This document shows, piece by piece, positions 35,390 to 43,354 of a DNA stretch of 64,000 bases. Position numbers and translations under genes: made by a program. Origin of the DNA: Pseudomonas ovata (GTDB taxonomy: Bacteria; Pseudomonadota; Gammaproteobacteria; Pseudomonadales; Pseudomonadaceae); NCBI RefSeq assembly GCF_003131185.1, contig NZ_QFFU01000012.1, positions 62,001 to 126,000 on the forward strand, read 5' to 3'. How positions within the stretch are numbered: position 1 is the first letter of the stretch; each line of letters begins with the position of its first letter. The notes under the pieces were generated by a model. It saw only the letters and a list, made by a program, of their open reading frames with translations. It had not been told where the DNA came from and ran no database searches.

Positions 35390-35477
35390 AGGAGCGACCA
35401 ACGGTCGCGAAGGCTATTTGCCAGGCACAGAAGAGGTTGGGCTTGAACCGGCCTCTTCGCCACCGCTGGTCGCTCCT
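35390..35477. repeat. REP-like inverted repeat after trpA
   Basis: Arms AGGAGCGACCA (35390-35400) and TGGTCGCTCCT (35467-35477) are exact complements. The left arm is the same AGGAGCGACCAACGGTCGCG block that forms the 121-bp tandem repeat near coxA. Sits 28 bp after the trpA stop, so it may serve as the trpBA 3' end. Confidence 0.75.
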
Positions 35478-35499
35478 ACGGGGTTGATTTTCAGGCCGG

Positions 35500-35660
35500 T
35501 CACAGGTTGTGTTTGATGAGTGCGACTTCAGCCGCACACGCTCCGGTAACGGTTTTGTAAGCCTGGGTAAAGTTCCTGATACAGAGGAATTCCGGAGCTT
35601 GAGACCGCTCTATACAGCAAGACACAAAAGGGTTCGCGACCATTGTCGCGAACCCTTTTT
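35500..35660 (+). ncRNA. Candidate small RNA or untranslated leader ending in an intrinsic terminator
   Basis: About 150 bp with no credible ORF ends in a strong hairpin with a T-run (35626-35660). The terminator comes 28 bp before the start of the CigR-like gene, so whatever transcript it ends starts upstream and stops before that gene. The stretch GTAAGCCTGGGTAAAGTTCCTGATACAG could be the body. No promoter assigned; the 5' end is a guess. Confidence 0.35.
35626..35660 (+). terminator. Intrinsic terminator upstream of the CigR-like gene
   Basis: AAAAGGGTTCGCGAC - CATT - GTCGCGAACCC followed by TTTTT: a perfect stem of 15 bp (with the A/T ends), 4-base loop and T-run on the plus strand. The A-run on the left would let it work in the other direction as well. 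Confidence 0.88.
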
Positions 35661-35688
35661 CATTGCGGTACACCAAGGAGCATCACCC

Positions 35689-36177
35689 ATGAAACTGCCG
35701 AACCGCTTCATTGCCGGGCTGGGTATCCTGATGATCAGCGCCAGCCCGCTGTTGCAGGCTGCGCCCCCGGAAGGGCGTGGCAATCAGGGCCAGGACGAGC
35801 GCGGCGGTCATCAGCAGGGTGGCAACCAGGGCCACAAGGACGATAATCCGGGACGCGGTCATGACAACGGCCCGGGCAAGGGCGCCCAGCACGACAACCG
35901 TGGCGGCAACCGTCCGCCGCAGGATTTCGGCCCGGTGCGCCAGACCTTCCAGCAACACCGCGACATCATCGGTCGTGGCCAGCCGCTGCCGCCGGGCATA
36001 CGCATCGTCAAGGGCAAGCCGCTGCCACCGGGCTACGGCAAGCGCCTGGACAGCCGTGCCCTGCAACAACTGCCGCGTTACGACGGCTACGAATGGCGCC
36101 GCCTGGGCACCGACGTGGTGCTGATCGCGGTGGGCACCGGAATCGTGTATGCAATTCTGGATGGCGTGTTGAATTGA
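35689..36177 (+). CDS. CigR/RcnB-family secreted protein
   Basis: 162 residues. Signal peptide MKLPNRFIAGLGILMISASPLLQAA; a low-complexity hydrophilic stretch very rich in Gly, His, Asn and Gln (EGRGNQGQDERGGHQQGG...), then the RcnB-like end: IRIVKGKPLPPGYGKRLDSRALQQLPRYDGYEWRRLGTDVVLIAVGTGIVYAILDGVL, in which a hydrophobic segment closes the protein. Named in pseudomonads as anti-virulence regulator CigR family by homology to Salmonella; function here unknown. AAGGAG lies 8 nt before ATG. Confidence 0.85.
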   Translation: MKLPNRFIAGLGILMISASPLLQAAPPEGRGNQGQDERGGHQQGGNQGHKDDNPGRGHDNGPGKGAQHDNRGGNRPPQDFGPVRQTFQQHRDIIGRGQPLPPGIRIVKGKPLPPGYGKRLDSRALQQLPRYDGYEWRRLGTDVVLIAVGTGIVYAILDGVLN

Positions 36178-36453
36178 GAGTGATCCTGAGGCCGTTATCG
36201 CCTTCTGGCCTGACACCGATCCAGTGGGAGGGCGCTCTGCTCGCAAAAGGGCCGGCATGATCGAAGCGTGTGCAAGATCGTGTCGGCAGCTTTCGACTGT
36301 CTCGCCTACGCGTTTAGAGGTGACTTGTAGGACGTTTCTGATTTTTCTTTATCGTTGTTGAACACTTGGTTTGCAGGTGATTACGTCAGCCACGCTCTGG
36401 AATTAAAACCAGATGGCCAAAGATCAACCTAATTAATCAAGCGGAATTTTACA
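36178..36453. other. Intergenic region entering the AT-rich accessory patch
   Basis: 276 bp. The first third is GC-rich with a REP-like fragment (GTGGGAGGGCGCTCTGCTCGC); from about 36320 base composition turns AT-rich. It must contain the promoter of the interrupted gene at 36454. No gene seen. Confidence 0.5.
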
Positions 36454-36834
36454 ATGATGAATAAAAACAAAAACTGTTTTAGCGCATTACTGGCGTGTGT
36501 ATTAGTCGTCATCGCCTTGCCGGCATTCGCTCAGGCAATCGTGTTGAATACGACCGACCAGCCGCCGTCTCAAGCGCCTGTAGCAACGACACTGGAGGAC
36601 CGTGTTCACTTGATCAGAAATGAACTGGAGAGCGTGACGGCGATTCACCATTATCATTTTACGGCCGTACGCGGCCAGACTGTCTTACTGGCCATCCCGG
36701 ATGCCAGCTCCTATGGCAAACACTGGCGACTTGATTACCGGATCGCGAGTGGAGAATGGAATACCAAGCACTGGAATGGGCCTGAAAAAATAGAGAATCT
36801 GTCACCGGGAACGAGCGTTGAAGTTCGAGTGATG
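36454..36834 (+). pseudogene. 5' part of a secreted-protein gene split by the IS66 element
   Basis: Codons 1-127 of a gene for a protein of about 290 residues. Signal peptide MMNKNKNCFSALLACVLVVIALPAFAQA, then a probably beta-rich region (IHHYHFTAVRGQTVLLAIPDASSYGKHWRLDYRIASGEWN) reminiscent of pre-peptidase C-terminal domains. The frame is cut at 36834 by the insertion and ends five codons inside it (stop 36847-36849). Removing the element and one target copy joins it in frame with 38862-39353. AT-richer than its neighbours. Family not recognised. Confidence 0.85.
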
Positions 36835-36918
36835 GTAAGCGCTCCATGAACCCCACATTCCAAGCGCTTATCTGATGCTCGATGCTGTGCTCCCGATTCT
36901 CTCAGGAGCCCGTTCGCC

Positions 36919-37278
36919 ATGATGCGACCCGATGCAAAAGTCGAAAAAGTCTATCTCTACCCCAAACCCGTCGACTTCCGAAAGTCCATCGACGGCCTCG
37001 CTGCCCTGGTCGAGTTGGACATCAAGGTTGCCGTCTTCGATCCGGTGCTTTTTGTCTTCCTCAACAAACCGCGCAACCGTGTGAAAATCTTGTACTGGGA
37101 GCGCAACGGCTTCTGCCTCTGGCTCAAGCGCCTGGAGTCCGAGCGTTTTAAAACGTCGCCTGACGTGACGGACGAAGCGATTGTCCTGACCGTTCAGGAA
37201 CTCAACTGGATGCTCGACGGTTTTGACCTCTGGCGTAACCGTCCCCATCAAGTTTTGACGCCGCGATTCGTGGCCTGA
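36919..37278 (+). CDS. tnpB: IS66 accessory protein TnpB
   Basis: 119 residues of the IS66 Orf2 family: VYLYPKPVDFRKSIDGLAALVE, VFLNKPRNRVKILYWERNGFCLWLKRLE, LTVQELNWMLDGFD. Needed with TnpC for transposition in characterised IS66 elements; its biochemical role is unclear. AGGAG lies upstream of ATGATG. Ends 18 bp before tnpC. Confidence 0.95.
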   Translation: MMRPDAKVEKVYLYPKPVDFRKSIDGLAALVELDIKVAVFDPVLFVFLNKPRNRVKILYWERNGFCLWLKRLESERFKTSPDVTDEAIVLTVQELNWMLDGFDLWRNRPHQVLTPRFVA

Positions 37279-37296
37279 TTCGGTATAATCCAGGGC

Positions 37297-38808
37297 ATGA
37301 ATTTCGTGCCCGACAACCTTCCTGATGATCCTGAATTGCTCAAGCAGATGCTTGCGAAGATGCAGTCCAGGATGGGCGTGCTCGAAGAACAAGTCGCACT
37401 GCTAAGGCAGCGCCTGTTTGGCCGAAAATCAGAGCAGGCCATCGATCCGGCAACGCCTCAAATGGCGTTGTTCAATGAAGCGGAGCACGAGGTCGAGTTG
37501 GCGTGCGAGACTGCTGAAGAAGAGGTTGTCCCACCCGCCAAGCGCCGTGGCAAGCGCAAGCCGCTGCCTGCTGACCTTCCGCGCGTCGAGGTCATCCACG
37601 AACTGCCCGAACATGAGCTGACTTGCACCTGCGGCTGCCGCAAGCACGCCATCGGCGAGGAGATCAGCGAGCAGCTTGAAATCGTCCCGATGCAGATCCG
37701 TGTCATCAAACACGTCCGCAAAGTCTATGGTTGCCGCGAGTGCGAAACCGCACCAGTCACCGCGGACAAGCCTGCTCAACTGATTGAAAAAAGCATGGCC
37801 AGCCCCAGCGTTTTGGCGATGTTGCTGACGACCAAATACGTCGATGGCCTGCCACTGCATCGCTTCGAAAAAGTGCTGGGTCGCCACGGCATCGATATCC
37901 CACGCCAGACCTTGGCGCGCTGGGTTATCCAGTGCGGCGAACATCTGCAACCTTTGCTGAATTTGATGCGCGACCGGCTACTGGAAAGCCGCGTCATCCA
38001 CTGCGACGAAACGCGCGTGCAAGTGCTGAAAGAACCAGATCGAGAACCGAGCAGCCAATCCTGGATGTGGGTGCAAACCGGCGGGCCGCCGAATCAGCCG
38101 GTGATCCTTTTTGACTACTCGACTAGCCGGGCGCAGGAAGTTCCGTCGCGCCTGCTCGAAGGTTATCGCGGCTACCTGATGACCGATGATTACGCCGGTT
38201 ACAACGCGCTGGGCGCCCAAACTGGAGTCGAGCGTTTAGGTTGCTGGGCGCATGCTCGACGCAAGTTTGTTGAAGCACAGAAAGTGCAGCCCAAAGGTAA
38301 AACGGGGCGTGCCGATATCGCGCTGAACCTGATCAACAAGCTGTACGGCATCGAACACGACCTAAAGGCTTGCGGCGACGCTGAACGCAAGATCGGCCGT
38401 CACGAACATAGCCTGCCAATATTGGCTCAGTTGAAAAGCTGGATCGAAAAGACGCAGCCACAGGTCACCGCGCAGAACGCCTTGGGCAAAGCCATCAGTT
38501 ACCTCACAAGTAACTGGAGCAAGCTGGAGCGATACGTCGAGGAAGGCTACTTACCGCTCGACAACAACGCCGCTGAACGCGCGATCCGCCCCTTCGTGAT
38601 CGGAAGAAAGAACTGGCTGTTTAGCGACACGCCCAAGGGTGCCACGGCCAGTGCTCAACTTTACAGCCTGGTCGAGACTGCCAAAGCCAACGGCCAGGAG
38701 CCCTATGCGTGGCTGCGCCACGCACTGGAACGCCTGCCAACGGCGACATCGGTTGAAGATTACGAAGCGCTGCTGCCTTGGAACTGCTCACCCATCTCGC
38801 CTAGCTGA
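37297..38808 (+). CDS. tnpC: IS66 transposase TnpC
   Basis: 503-residue DDE-type transposase. N-terminal leucine-zipper-like segment (QMLAKMQSRMGVLEEQVALLRQRLFGRKSEQ), a Cys-rich zinc-finger part (LTCTCGCRKHAIG, YGCRECETAPV), then the catalytic domain with HCDETRVQVL, LMTDDYAGYN and DNNAAERAIRPFVIGRKNWLF. Full length with the C-terminal IS66_C segment, so probably functional. Confidence 0.96.
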   Translation: MNFVPDNLPDDPELLKQMLAKMQSRMGVLEEQVALLRQRLFGRKSEQAIDPATPQMALFNEAEHEVELACETAEEEVVPPAKRRGKRKPLPADLPRVEVIHELPEHELTCTCGCRKHAIGEEISEQLEIVPMQIRVIKHVRKVYGCRECETAPVTADKPAQLIEKSMASPSVLAMLLTTKYVDGLPLHRFEKVLGRHGIDIPRQTLARWVIQCGEHLQPLLNLMRDRLLESRVIHCDETRVQVLKEPDREPSSQSWMWVQTGGPPNQPVILFDYSTSRAQEVPSRLLEGYRGYLMTDDYAGYNALGAQTGVERLGCWAHARRKFVEAQKVQPKGKTGRADIALNLINKLYGIEHDLKACGDAERKIGRHEHSLPILAQLKSWIEKTQPQVTAQNALGKAISYLTSNWSKLERYVEEGYLPLDNNAAERAIRPFVIGRKNWLFSDTPKGATASAQLYSLVETAKANGQEPYAWLRHALERLPTATSVEDYEALLPWNCSPISPS

Positions 38809-38853
38809 GCGCATCGCCCATCGTGAAGCTGGTGGGGTTTATGGAGCGCTTAC

Positions 38854-39353
38854 GAGTGATGGCTGTCGGGGGCGTCCAGTTTGACAAAGCGGGCTACACG
38901 TTGGCGTTCGGTTCTTACCCGCACATGTATTATGACTTTCATCATGAAAAAGGATTCATGCCTATTCCTCATGGGTTGACCGCACCGGCTTTTTTAGCCA
39001 CTCAGGCATTGACCGAAGCGCTACTGGAAGTCAGTTTTACCGACAGTAAAGGGCATCCTCTTGAGGGTGGGGTAGTCGCCTTTTCCTTTCGTCCCAATGC
39101 CGAGGTTAACACGGATACAACGCTGTACAGTTCTGACCGTCACGGAAAGATTGCAGCGCTTATAAAGTTCAATCGCTGCGAAGGCGGTGAATACGCTGAA
39201 CCGTTCGTCCATATCAATAATGGCAGAAATACGTGGGCCACTCGATACAAGGTGGGTGCCTATCAAGCACTTAATGTATTGCCCGGTGCCCTCGCTGATA
39301 AACCTCATCGCTATGATTTTGGGCATGTTTGCAAGCGATGGTTGGTCAACTAG
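38854..39353 (+). pseudogene. 3' part of the secreted-protein gene split by the IS66 element
   Basis: After the second target copy, 38862-39353 continues the frame of the 36454 fragment: ...EVRVM then AVGGVQFDKAGYTLAFG. It gives 163 more residues and a stop. Contents: HHEKGFMPIPHGLTAPAFLATQALTEALLEVSF, then what looks like an Ig-like or SpaA-like beta domain (TDSKGHPLEGGVVAFSFRPNAEVNTDTTLYSSDRHGKIAAL), ending FGHVCKRWLVN. Without the 5' part it has no start or signal peptide, so it is probably not made. Confidence 0.85.
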
Positions 39354-39417
39354 TCAAGAAACTGACTGGTTAACAACGCTCTGCTGGTGGCGTGTCAGCA
39401 GAGCGTTCCATTCACAA

Positions 39418-40098
39418 TCACACAATGACATCAACCAACGCCTGATCACGCTTTTCGCCCTTTTCAAGAACCTGACGCACCAGTGCTTCGCCCATACCTT
39501 GCGGCTTTTCCATAATGAGCTTTCCGAAATCAAGGATGTTCTGGATATTTGAAAGGTCCAGTTTATACTTACCGCCGAATGCCTTGTCATCGTGGTCAAC
39601 CAAGGTCATTGCCATCTTGGCGTATGCACTCACACTGCCTTTGAATTTTCTATGACTGTTAAATATTTTCTCCAGGTCGTGCAGATCGCCTTCACTCAAC
39701 GAGCGGTCAGGGTTCAGAATCTTTATCTCGGCATTATCGCCCAACGTATAGCTGAAGTTTTTACTGGCCAGATCAGGCCTAAAGACGCCCAACTCATTCA
39801 CTATTCGTGCGTAGATGGATTGCTGGATCCTGAGTTCCAGATTTGAAAAGGATTTAAGGTCGTCGAGGTACATTTCTTTGGTCAGTGGACGTTCTTCTTT
39901 GGGCCCTCCGAACTCAGAATAAAAATAGATTTTCCCTTTCCAGGGTTCCTCTTCACGGCTGTAAAACGCTTTTGCCCGAGCCTGCCCGGGATCTTCGGCT
40001 TTCTGGGTGCCGGGTAAATCCTGATCAGTGCCCGCCACGACGGGCTTGGACAGCATTTGAATGGACGTGAGGGCAGGTGCAATGCCGATGATGTTCAT
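39418..40098 (-). CDS. Hypothetical protein, orphan
   Basis: 226 residues, soluble, charged, no signal peptide or membrane segment. Residues 1-60 look disordered (ALTSIQMLSKPVVAGTDQDLPGTQKAEDPG); the rest is helical with acidic and basic patches (YLDDLKSFSNLELRIQQSIYARIVNELGVF, AYAKMAMTLVDHDDKAFGG). Unlike its neighbours in base use (AT-rich), convergent with the IS-split gene. Such layouts can mark secreted effectors, but nothing here proves it. Family not recognised. Confidence 0.65.
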   Translation of the reverse strand: MNIIGIAPALTSIQMLSKPVVAGTDQDLPGTQKAEDPGQARAKAFYSREEEPWKGKIYFYSEFGGPKEERPLTKEMYLDDLKSFSNLELRIQQSIYARIVNELGVFRPDLASKNFSYTLGDNAEIKILNPDRSLSEGDLHDLEKIFNSHRKFKGSVSAYAKMAMTLVDHDDKAFGGKYKLDLSNIQNILDFGKLIMEKPQGMGEALVRQVLEKGEKRDQALVDVIV

Positions 40099-40461
40099 GG
40101 CGACGTTCTCTGACGTATGAATTCTTTAGCTTTAACGACCCGAGGACAGAAAACTTTTCCTGATGAGGATGTAGGATAATTCCGAAGGTAAGCGTGTTGT
40201 GAGCGGTGTCTCAAACTCTATACACATGGTTAATAAAGCAGTGTTCACTTATATTCATAAACGGTTGATCTTCGCCATGGCTATAAAGCGGCGTGCCTTT
40301 GTAAAAGCAATCGCCGTTCCGCAAACGGTCAATCAGCGATTGACCGCTCTTGAAAGGCATAGGCCGTACAACCGGATACCATCCTTGCCAGACGAGACAG
40401 CCTTCGCGATCGTTGGGCGCTTCTGCGCAGTGGTTTTCATGCACGGCAGGTAGGTGAACTG
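40099..40461. other. Gap between the orphan ORF and the SPFH gene
   Basis: 363 bp, AT-rich at first then nearer to chromosome average. Short overlapping open frames exist on both strands from GTG codons without ribosome sites; I do not accept them as genes. It marks the right edge of the accessory patch. Confidence 0.5.
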
Positions 40462-41817
40462 TTATTGATTCATTTTCATGTCCAGCGCCAGGTCGCGGGC
40501 GGCCTTGGTGGCCAGGATGCCCATGAACTGGCTGAGTTCATCCTGACGTCCTACGGTGGCGGATGAGCCGGCGCTGCCCATCATCACGCCGGGCACCGGG
40601 GCCTGGGCGGCTGCCTGGGCCCAGGCCTTGTTGATCGCGATCAGCGCATCGAGCTTCGATTGCAGCGCGCCATCGGCCTTGATCGACGCCTCGCGGGCGT
40701 GGGCTTCGGCGTCGGCGGTGATGCGGGTGGCTTGCGCTGTGGTGGTGGCCTTGTCGCGCAGCAGTTCGGCGGTCTGCTTCTCGATTTCGGCGCGGCTGCG
40801 CTCGCGCTCGGCGTTGATCACCGCCAGTTGCTTCTCGGTCTCGGCCTGGGTGGTGCGCTCGATCTGATCGCGCAGGGTTTCCTGGCGCTTGGCCTCGACC
40901 TCCTTTTCGCCGCGCGCGGTCACCAAGCGCTTTTCTTCCTCTTCCTTCAAGCGGTTCTGCCGGGCCACCGCCAATTCGGCCAGCGCCTGCTGGACCTTGA
41001 CCATGCGCTCGCGGTATTGCGGGTTGGGGTCGATATGGGTAATGCGCGCCTCGACCACCTCGACGCCGAAGCGGCGGAACTGTTGCTGCTTGCGGATAGG
41101 AACGTTCTTGTCGTCGGTGACCTTCTCGGTCACGTACTGGCTGCCGGTGTTATGACCAAAACTGCCCTGTTCGGTGCCGGCCTGGAGAATGGCGGTCTGG
41201 CGCGGCACCGTGCCCTGGGTGGTGCGGATTTCCCGGCGCTTGATCAGGTACAGGCCGTCGTTGAGCTGGTTCTCGAACTCGGCGGCAAACTCGCTGCGCG
41301 CCCCGGCGTAGTAATCATCGGCGGTCATCAGCGAAGCGGTGGCCTGCAGGGTTTCCTTGATGGCCGGCAGCAGGGCGCTGCGGATGAAGTTGTCGGGGTT
41401 GCGGTATTCCTGCGCGATGGTCAGGAAGGCTTCGCCACCGGGCAGGCGAAACCGTGCGGACGACTCGACCTTGGCGTCGACATTGCCCAGAAAGACAATG
41501 GGAAAGGTCTCGATGGTCGCCCCCAGCGCGTCGTTCTCGGGGTTGTCGTCCTTCTTGTCGAGCACCAGCACGGACTGCACGCTGATGGCTTTTTTCCACG
41601 CCGTTGCGCGACCGAACCACTTGGTGGCGTAGCCGACATCATCGACGATCTTCTCGTCGCCGAAGATCGTGCGCACATGGGTCATGTAGCCGGCTTCGTT
41701 GTAGAAAAACATGCTGTTGAACAGCAGGGGCGAGGCGACCAGAAAGGCCACGGGCAACGCCAGGGTGGCCAGTCGTTTCTTGCTCGGGGCCCAATCGGGT
41801 GTCTTTGGTATCAGCAT
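40462..41817 (-). CDS. SPFH (stomatin/prohibitin) domain membrane protein
   Basis: 451 residues: one N-terminal membrane segment (LATLALPVAFLVASPLLFNSMFFY), an SPFH/band-7 domain (about 60-270), then a long alanine/glutamate-rich coiled coil (QQALAELAVARQNRLKEEEEKRLVTARGEKEVEAKRQETLRDQIERTTQAETEKQ...) and a short tail. Such proteins oligomerise into membrane rafts or protease-regulating rings. The ATG at 41817 has AAGGA 7 nt before it; a TTG six codons upstream is less likely. Monocistronic. Confidence 0.87.
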   Translation of the reverse strand: MLIPKTPDWAPSKKRLATLALPVAFLVASPLLFNSMFFYNEAGYMTHVRTIFGDEKIVDDVGYATKWFGRATAWKKAISVQSVLVLDKKDDNPENDALGATIETFPIVFLGNVDAKVESSARFRLPGGEAFLTIAQEYRNPDNFIRSALLPAIKETLQATASLMTADDYYAGARSEFAAEFENQLNDGLYLIKRREIRTTQGTVPRQTAILQAGTEQGSFGHNTGSQYVTEKVTDDKNVPIRKQQQFRRFGVEVVEARITHIDPNPQYRERMVKVQQALAELAVARQNRLKEEEEKRLVTARGEKEVEAKRQETLRDQIERTTQAETEKQLAVINAERERSRAEIEKQTAELLRDKATTTAQATRITADAEAHAREASIKADGALQSKLDALIAINKAWAQAAAQAPVPGVMMGSAGSSATVGRQDELSQFMGILATKAARDLALDMKMNQ

Positions 41818-41907
41818 GGCAATGTCCTTATTCAATAAGGATCCAGTTTCACCGCAATGCTGAAACGCTTCTGTCAGGACGGGCTGAATACCCTGTAGGA
41901 AAGGCGG

Positions 41908-42243
41908 TCAAGGCTGCCTGAACACCTCAAGATTCAATGGCCGTACCGCACCCATCCAGATCGCGTGGGCGGTATGGTCGACCAGGTCGTCGCCGGTCAG
42001 TGGGTGCAGGAACACCACCAGCTCCTTGCGATTGAACGCCAGCCACAGCACCACGTCGGCCAGCAGCTCATGCCCGAACGACAGCTGACAGCTCCAGTCC
42101 GGGTGCGGGCCGACCAGGCCCTCATGCACACGGCCCATCGTGATGCCGAACTCGGCGGTGGCCGCCTCGCACAAGGCGCGGCCCTGCTCGAGGGTGTGCT
42201 CGTTGAAGTAAACGTGGGCGTGATAGCCCTGGATGGTCGGCAT
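41908..42243 (-). CDS. DOPA 4,5-dioxygenase family protein
   Basis: 111-residue small protein of the DOPA dioxygenase-like family: IQGYHAHVYFNEHTLEQGRALCEAA holds the HxH metal-ligand pair, and GPHPDWSCQLSF and VVFLHPLTGDDLVDHTAHAIWMG supply further His. The family contains extradiol-type dioxygenases, but bacterial members are mostly uncharacterised. Lies 48 bp downstream of the LysR gene in the same direction. Confidence 0.88.
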   Translation of the reverse strand: MPTIQGYHAHVYFNEHTLEQGRALCEAATAEFGITMGRVHEGLVGPHPDWSCQLSFGHELLADVVLWLAFNRKELVVFLHPLTGDDLVDHTAHAIWMGAVRPLNLEVFRQP

Positions 42244-42291
42244 TGCGGTACTCCCTACCTGAACAGGCGCCTGTTATGCCATGCCAGTGCT

Positions 42292-43242
42292 TTACACCGC
42301 AATCGACGGCAAGGTCGCGCACGACGACGGCTGATCGCTTTGCGCCTGCTCACTGGCCAGCCAGTCGACAAACTGCTCAATCAGTTGCAGCCGGCGCTTG
42401 CGCTGCGGCAACACCACGTAGTATCCCGAAGTCGACACCGCGCAGGCTTCGATGGGCCGGCAGAGCAAGCCTTGCGCCAGCAGATCGTCGACCAGGTGCC
42501 GCCAGCCGATGGCCACGCCCTGGCCACCGATGGCGGCCTGGATCAGCAAGGTGTAGTTGTCAAAGCGCAGTTGCCCCGGCACCGGCGCCTGCTGGATGCC
42601 CAGTGCGCGGAACACCCCGGCCCAGTCGAACCACTGGTGGCTGCCCTCGCCACGCAGGTGCAGCAACGGCAGTTCGTTCAGCGCCTCCAGCGGCAAGGGC
42701 CGCTCGCGACCCGCCAGCAGTTGCGGGCTGCACACCGGGAATACTTCTTCGCTGAACAGCCAGCGGCTTTCACCCTGGCGAAAACGTCCGTCACCGAACA
42801 GGACCGCCACGTCGACATCGCTGCGCAGCATGCTGTGGCTGCGCTCGCTGGTCACCAGGCTGACATCGATGTGCGGGTGGCTGGCATGGAAGCGATGCAG
42901 ACGCGGCATCAGCCAGTAGGCGGCAAAGGCAAAATCAGTGGCGACCTGCAAGACCTCATGCTGGTGCTGGCCGGTGATGGTTTCCAGGCCCAGGTCAAGC
43001 GACTGCAGACCCGCCTGCACATATTCAAACAGCACCTCGCCGGCTTCGGTCAGGGCAATGCCGCGGTAGATGCGGTCGAACAGGCGCGTGGCCAGTTGCT
43101 CTTCCAGGCGCTTGATCTGCTGGCTGACGGCAGGCTGGGTGGTGCCCAGCTCAATGGCGGCGGCGGTGAAGCTGCGCGTGCGGGCGGCCGCCTCGAAGGC
43201 ACGCAGCAAATCCAGCGACAGGGTGCCAAGGCATTCAAACAT
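42292..43242 (-). CDS. LysR-type regulator of choline-O-sulfate use
   Basis: 316 residues; winged helix LLRAFEAAARTRSFTAAAIELGTTQPAVSQQIKRLEEQLATRLFDRIYRG near 11-60, effector domain after it. It is divergent from betC, 112 bp away, the arrangement of the choline-sulfate utilisation regulator in other proteobacteria. Presumed ligand choline-O-sulfate or choline; not shown here. Confidence 0.88.
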   Translation of the reverse strand: MFECLGTLSLDLLRAFEAAARTRSFTAAAIELGTTQPAVSQQIKRLEEQLATRLFDRIYRGIALTEAGEVLFEYVQAGLQSLDLGLETITGQHQHEVLQVATDFAFAAYWLMPRLHRFHASHPHIDVSLVTSERSHSMLRSDVDVAVLFGDGRFRQGESRWLFSEEVFPVCSPQLLAGRERPLPLEALNELPLLHLRGEGSHQWFDWAGVFRALGIQQAPVPGQLRFDNYTLLIQAAIGGQGVAIGWRHLVDDLLAQGLLCRPIEACAVSTSGYYVVLPQRKRRLQLIEQFVDWLASEQAQSDQPSSCATLPSIAV

Positions 43243-43354
43243 AAGCTGTGCTTATCCTAGTCATTGCAGTGCATGGGCTTTACCGGAAAAAGCGTGGGCT
43301 TCATCCTCGAATGCAGCACTTTCGCATAAACCCTGGCAATGGGATGCAGGATCA

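Larger units (their letters stand above)
36835..38853 (+). mobile_element. IS66-family insertion sequence, 2019 bp, complete
   Basis: Ends are inverted repeats GTAAGCGCTCCATRAACCCC (left end ATGAA, right end ATAAA: one mismatch over 22 bp). The 8-bp sequence GAGTGATG flanks both sides (36827-36834 and 38854-38861), a perfect target duplication of the IS66 length. It encodes TnpB and TnpC but no TnpA. Intact ORFs and perfect duplication point to a recent, possibly still active insertion. Confidence 0.97.

Noticed and set aside
40199..40453. Overlapping open frames on both strands (84 and 77 codons) in the gap before the SPFH gene
   Set aside because: Both start at GTG without a ribosome site, overlap each other fully and have no coding-like composition or recognisable motif.
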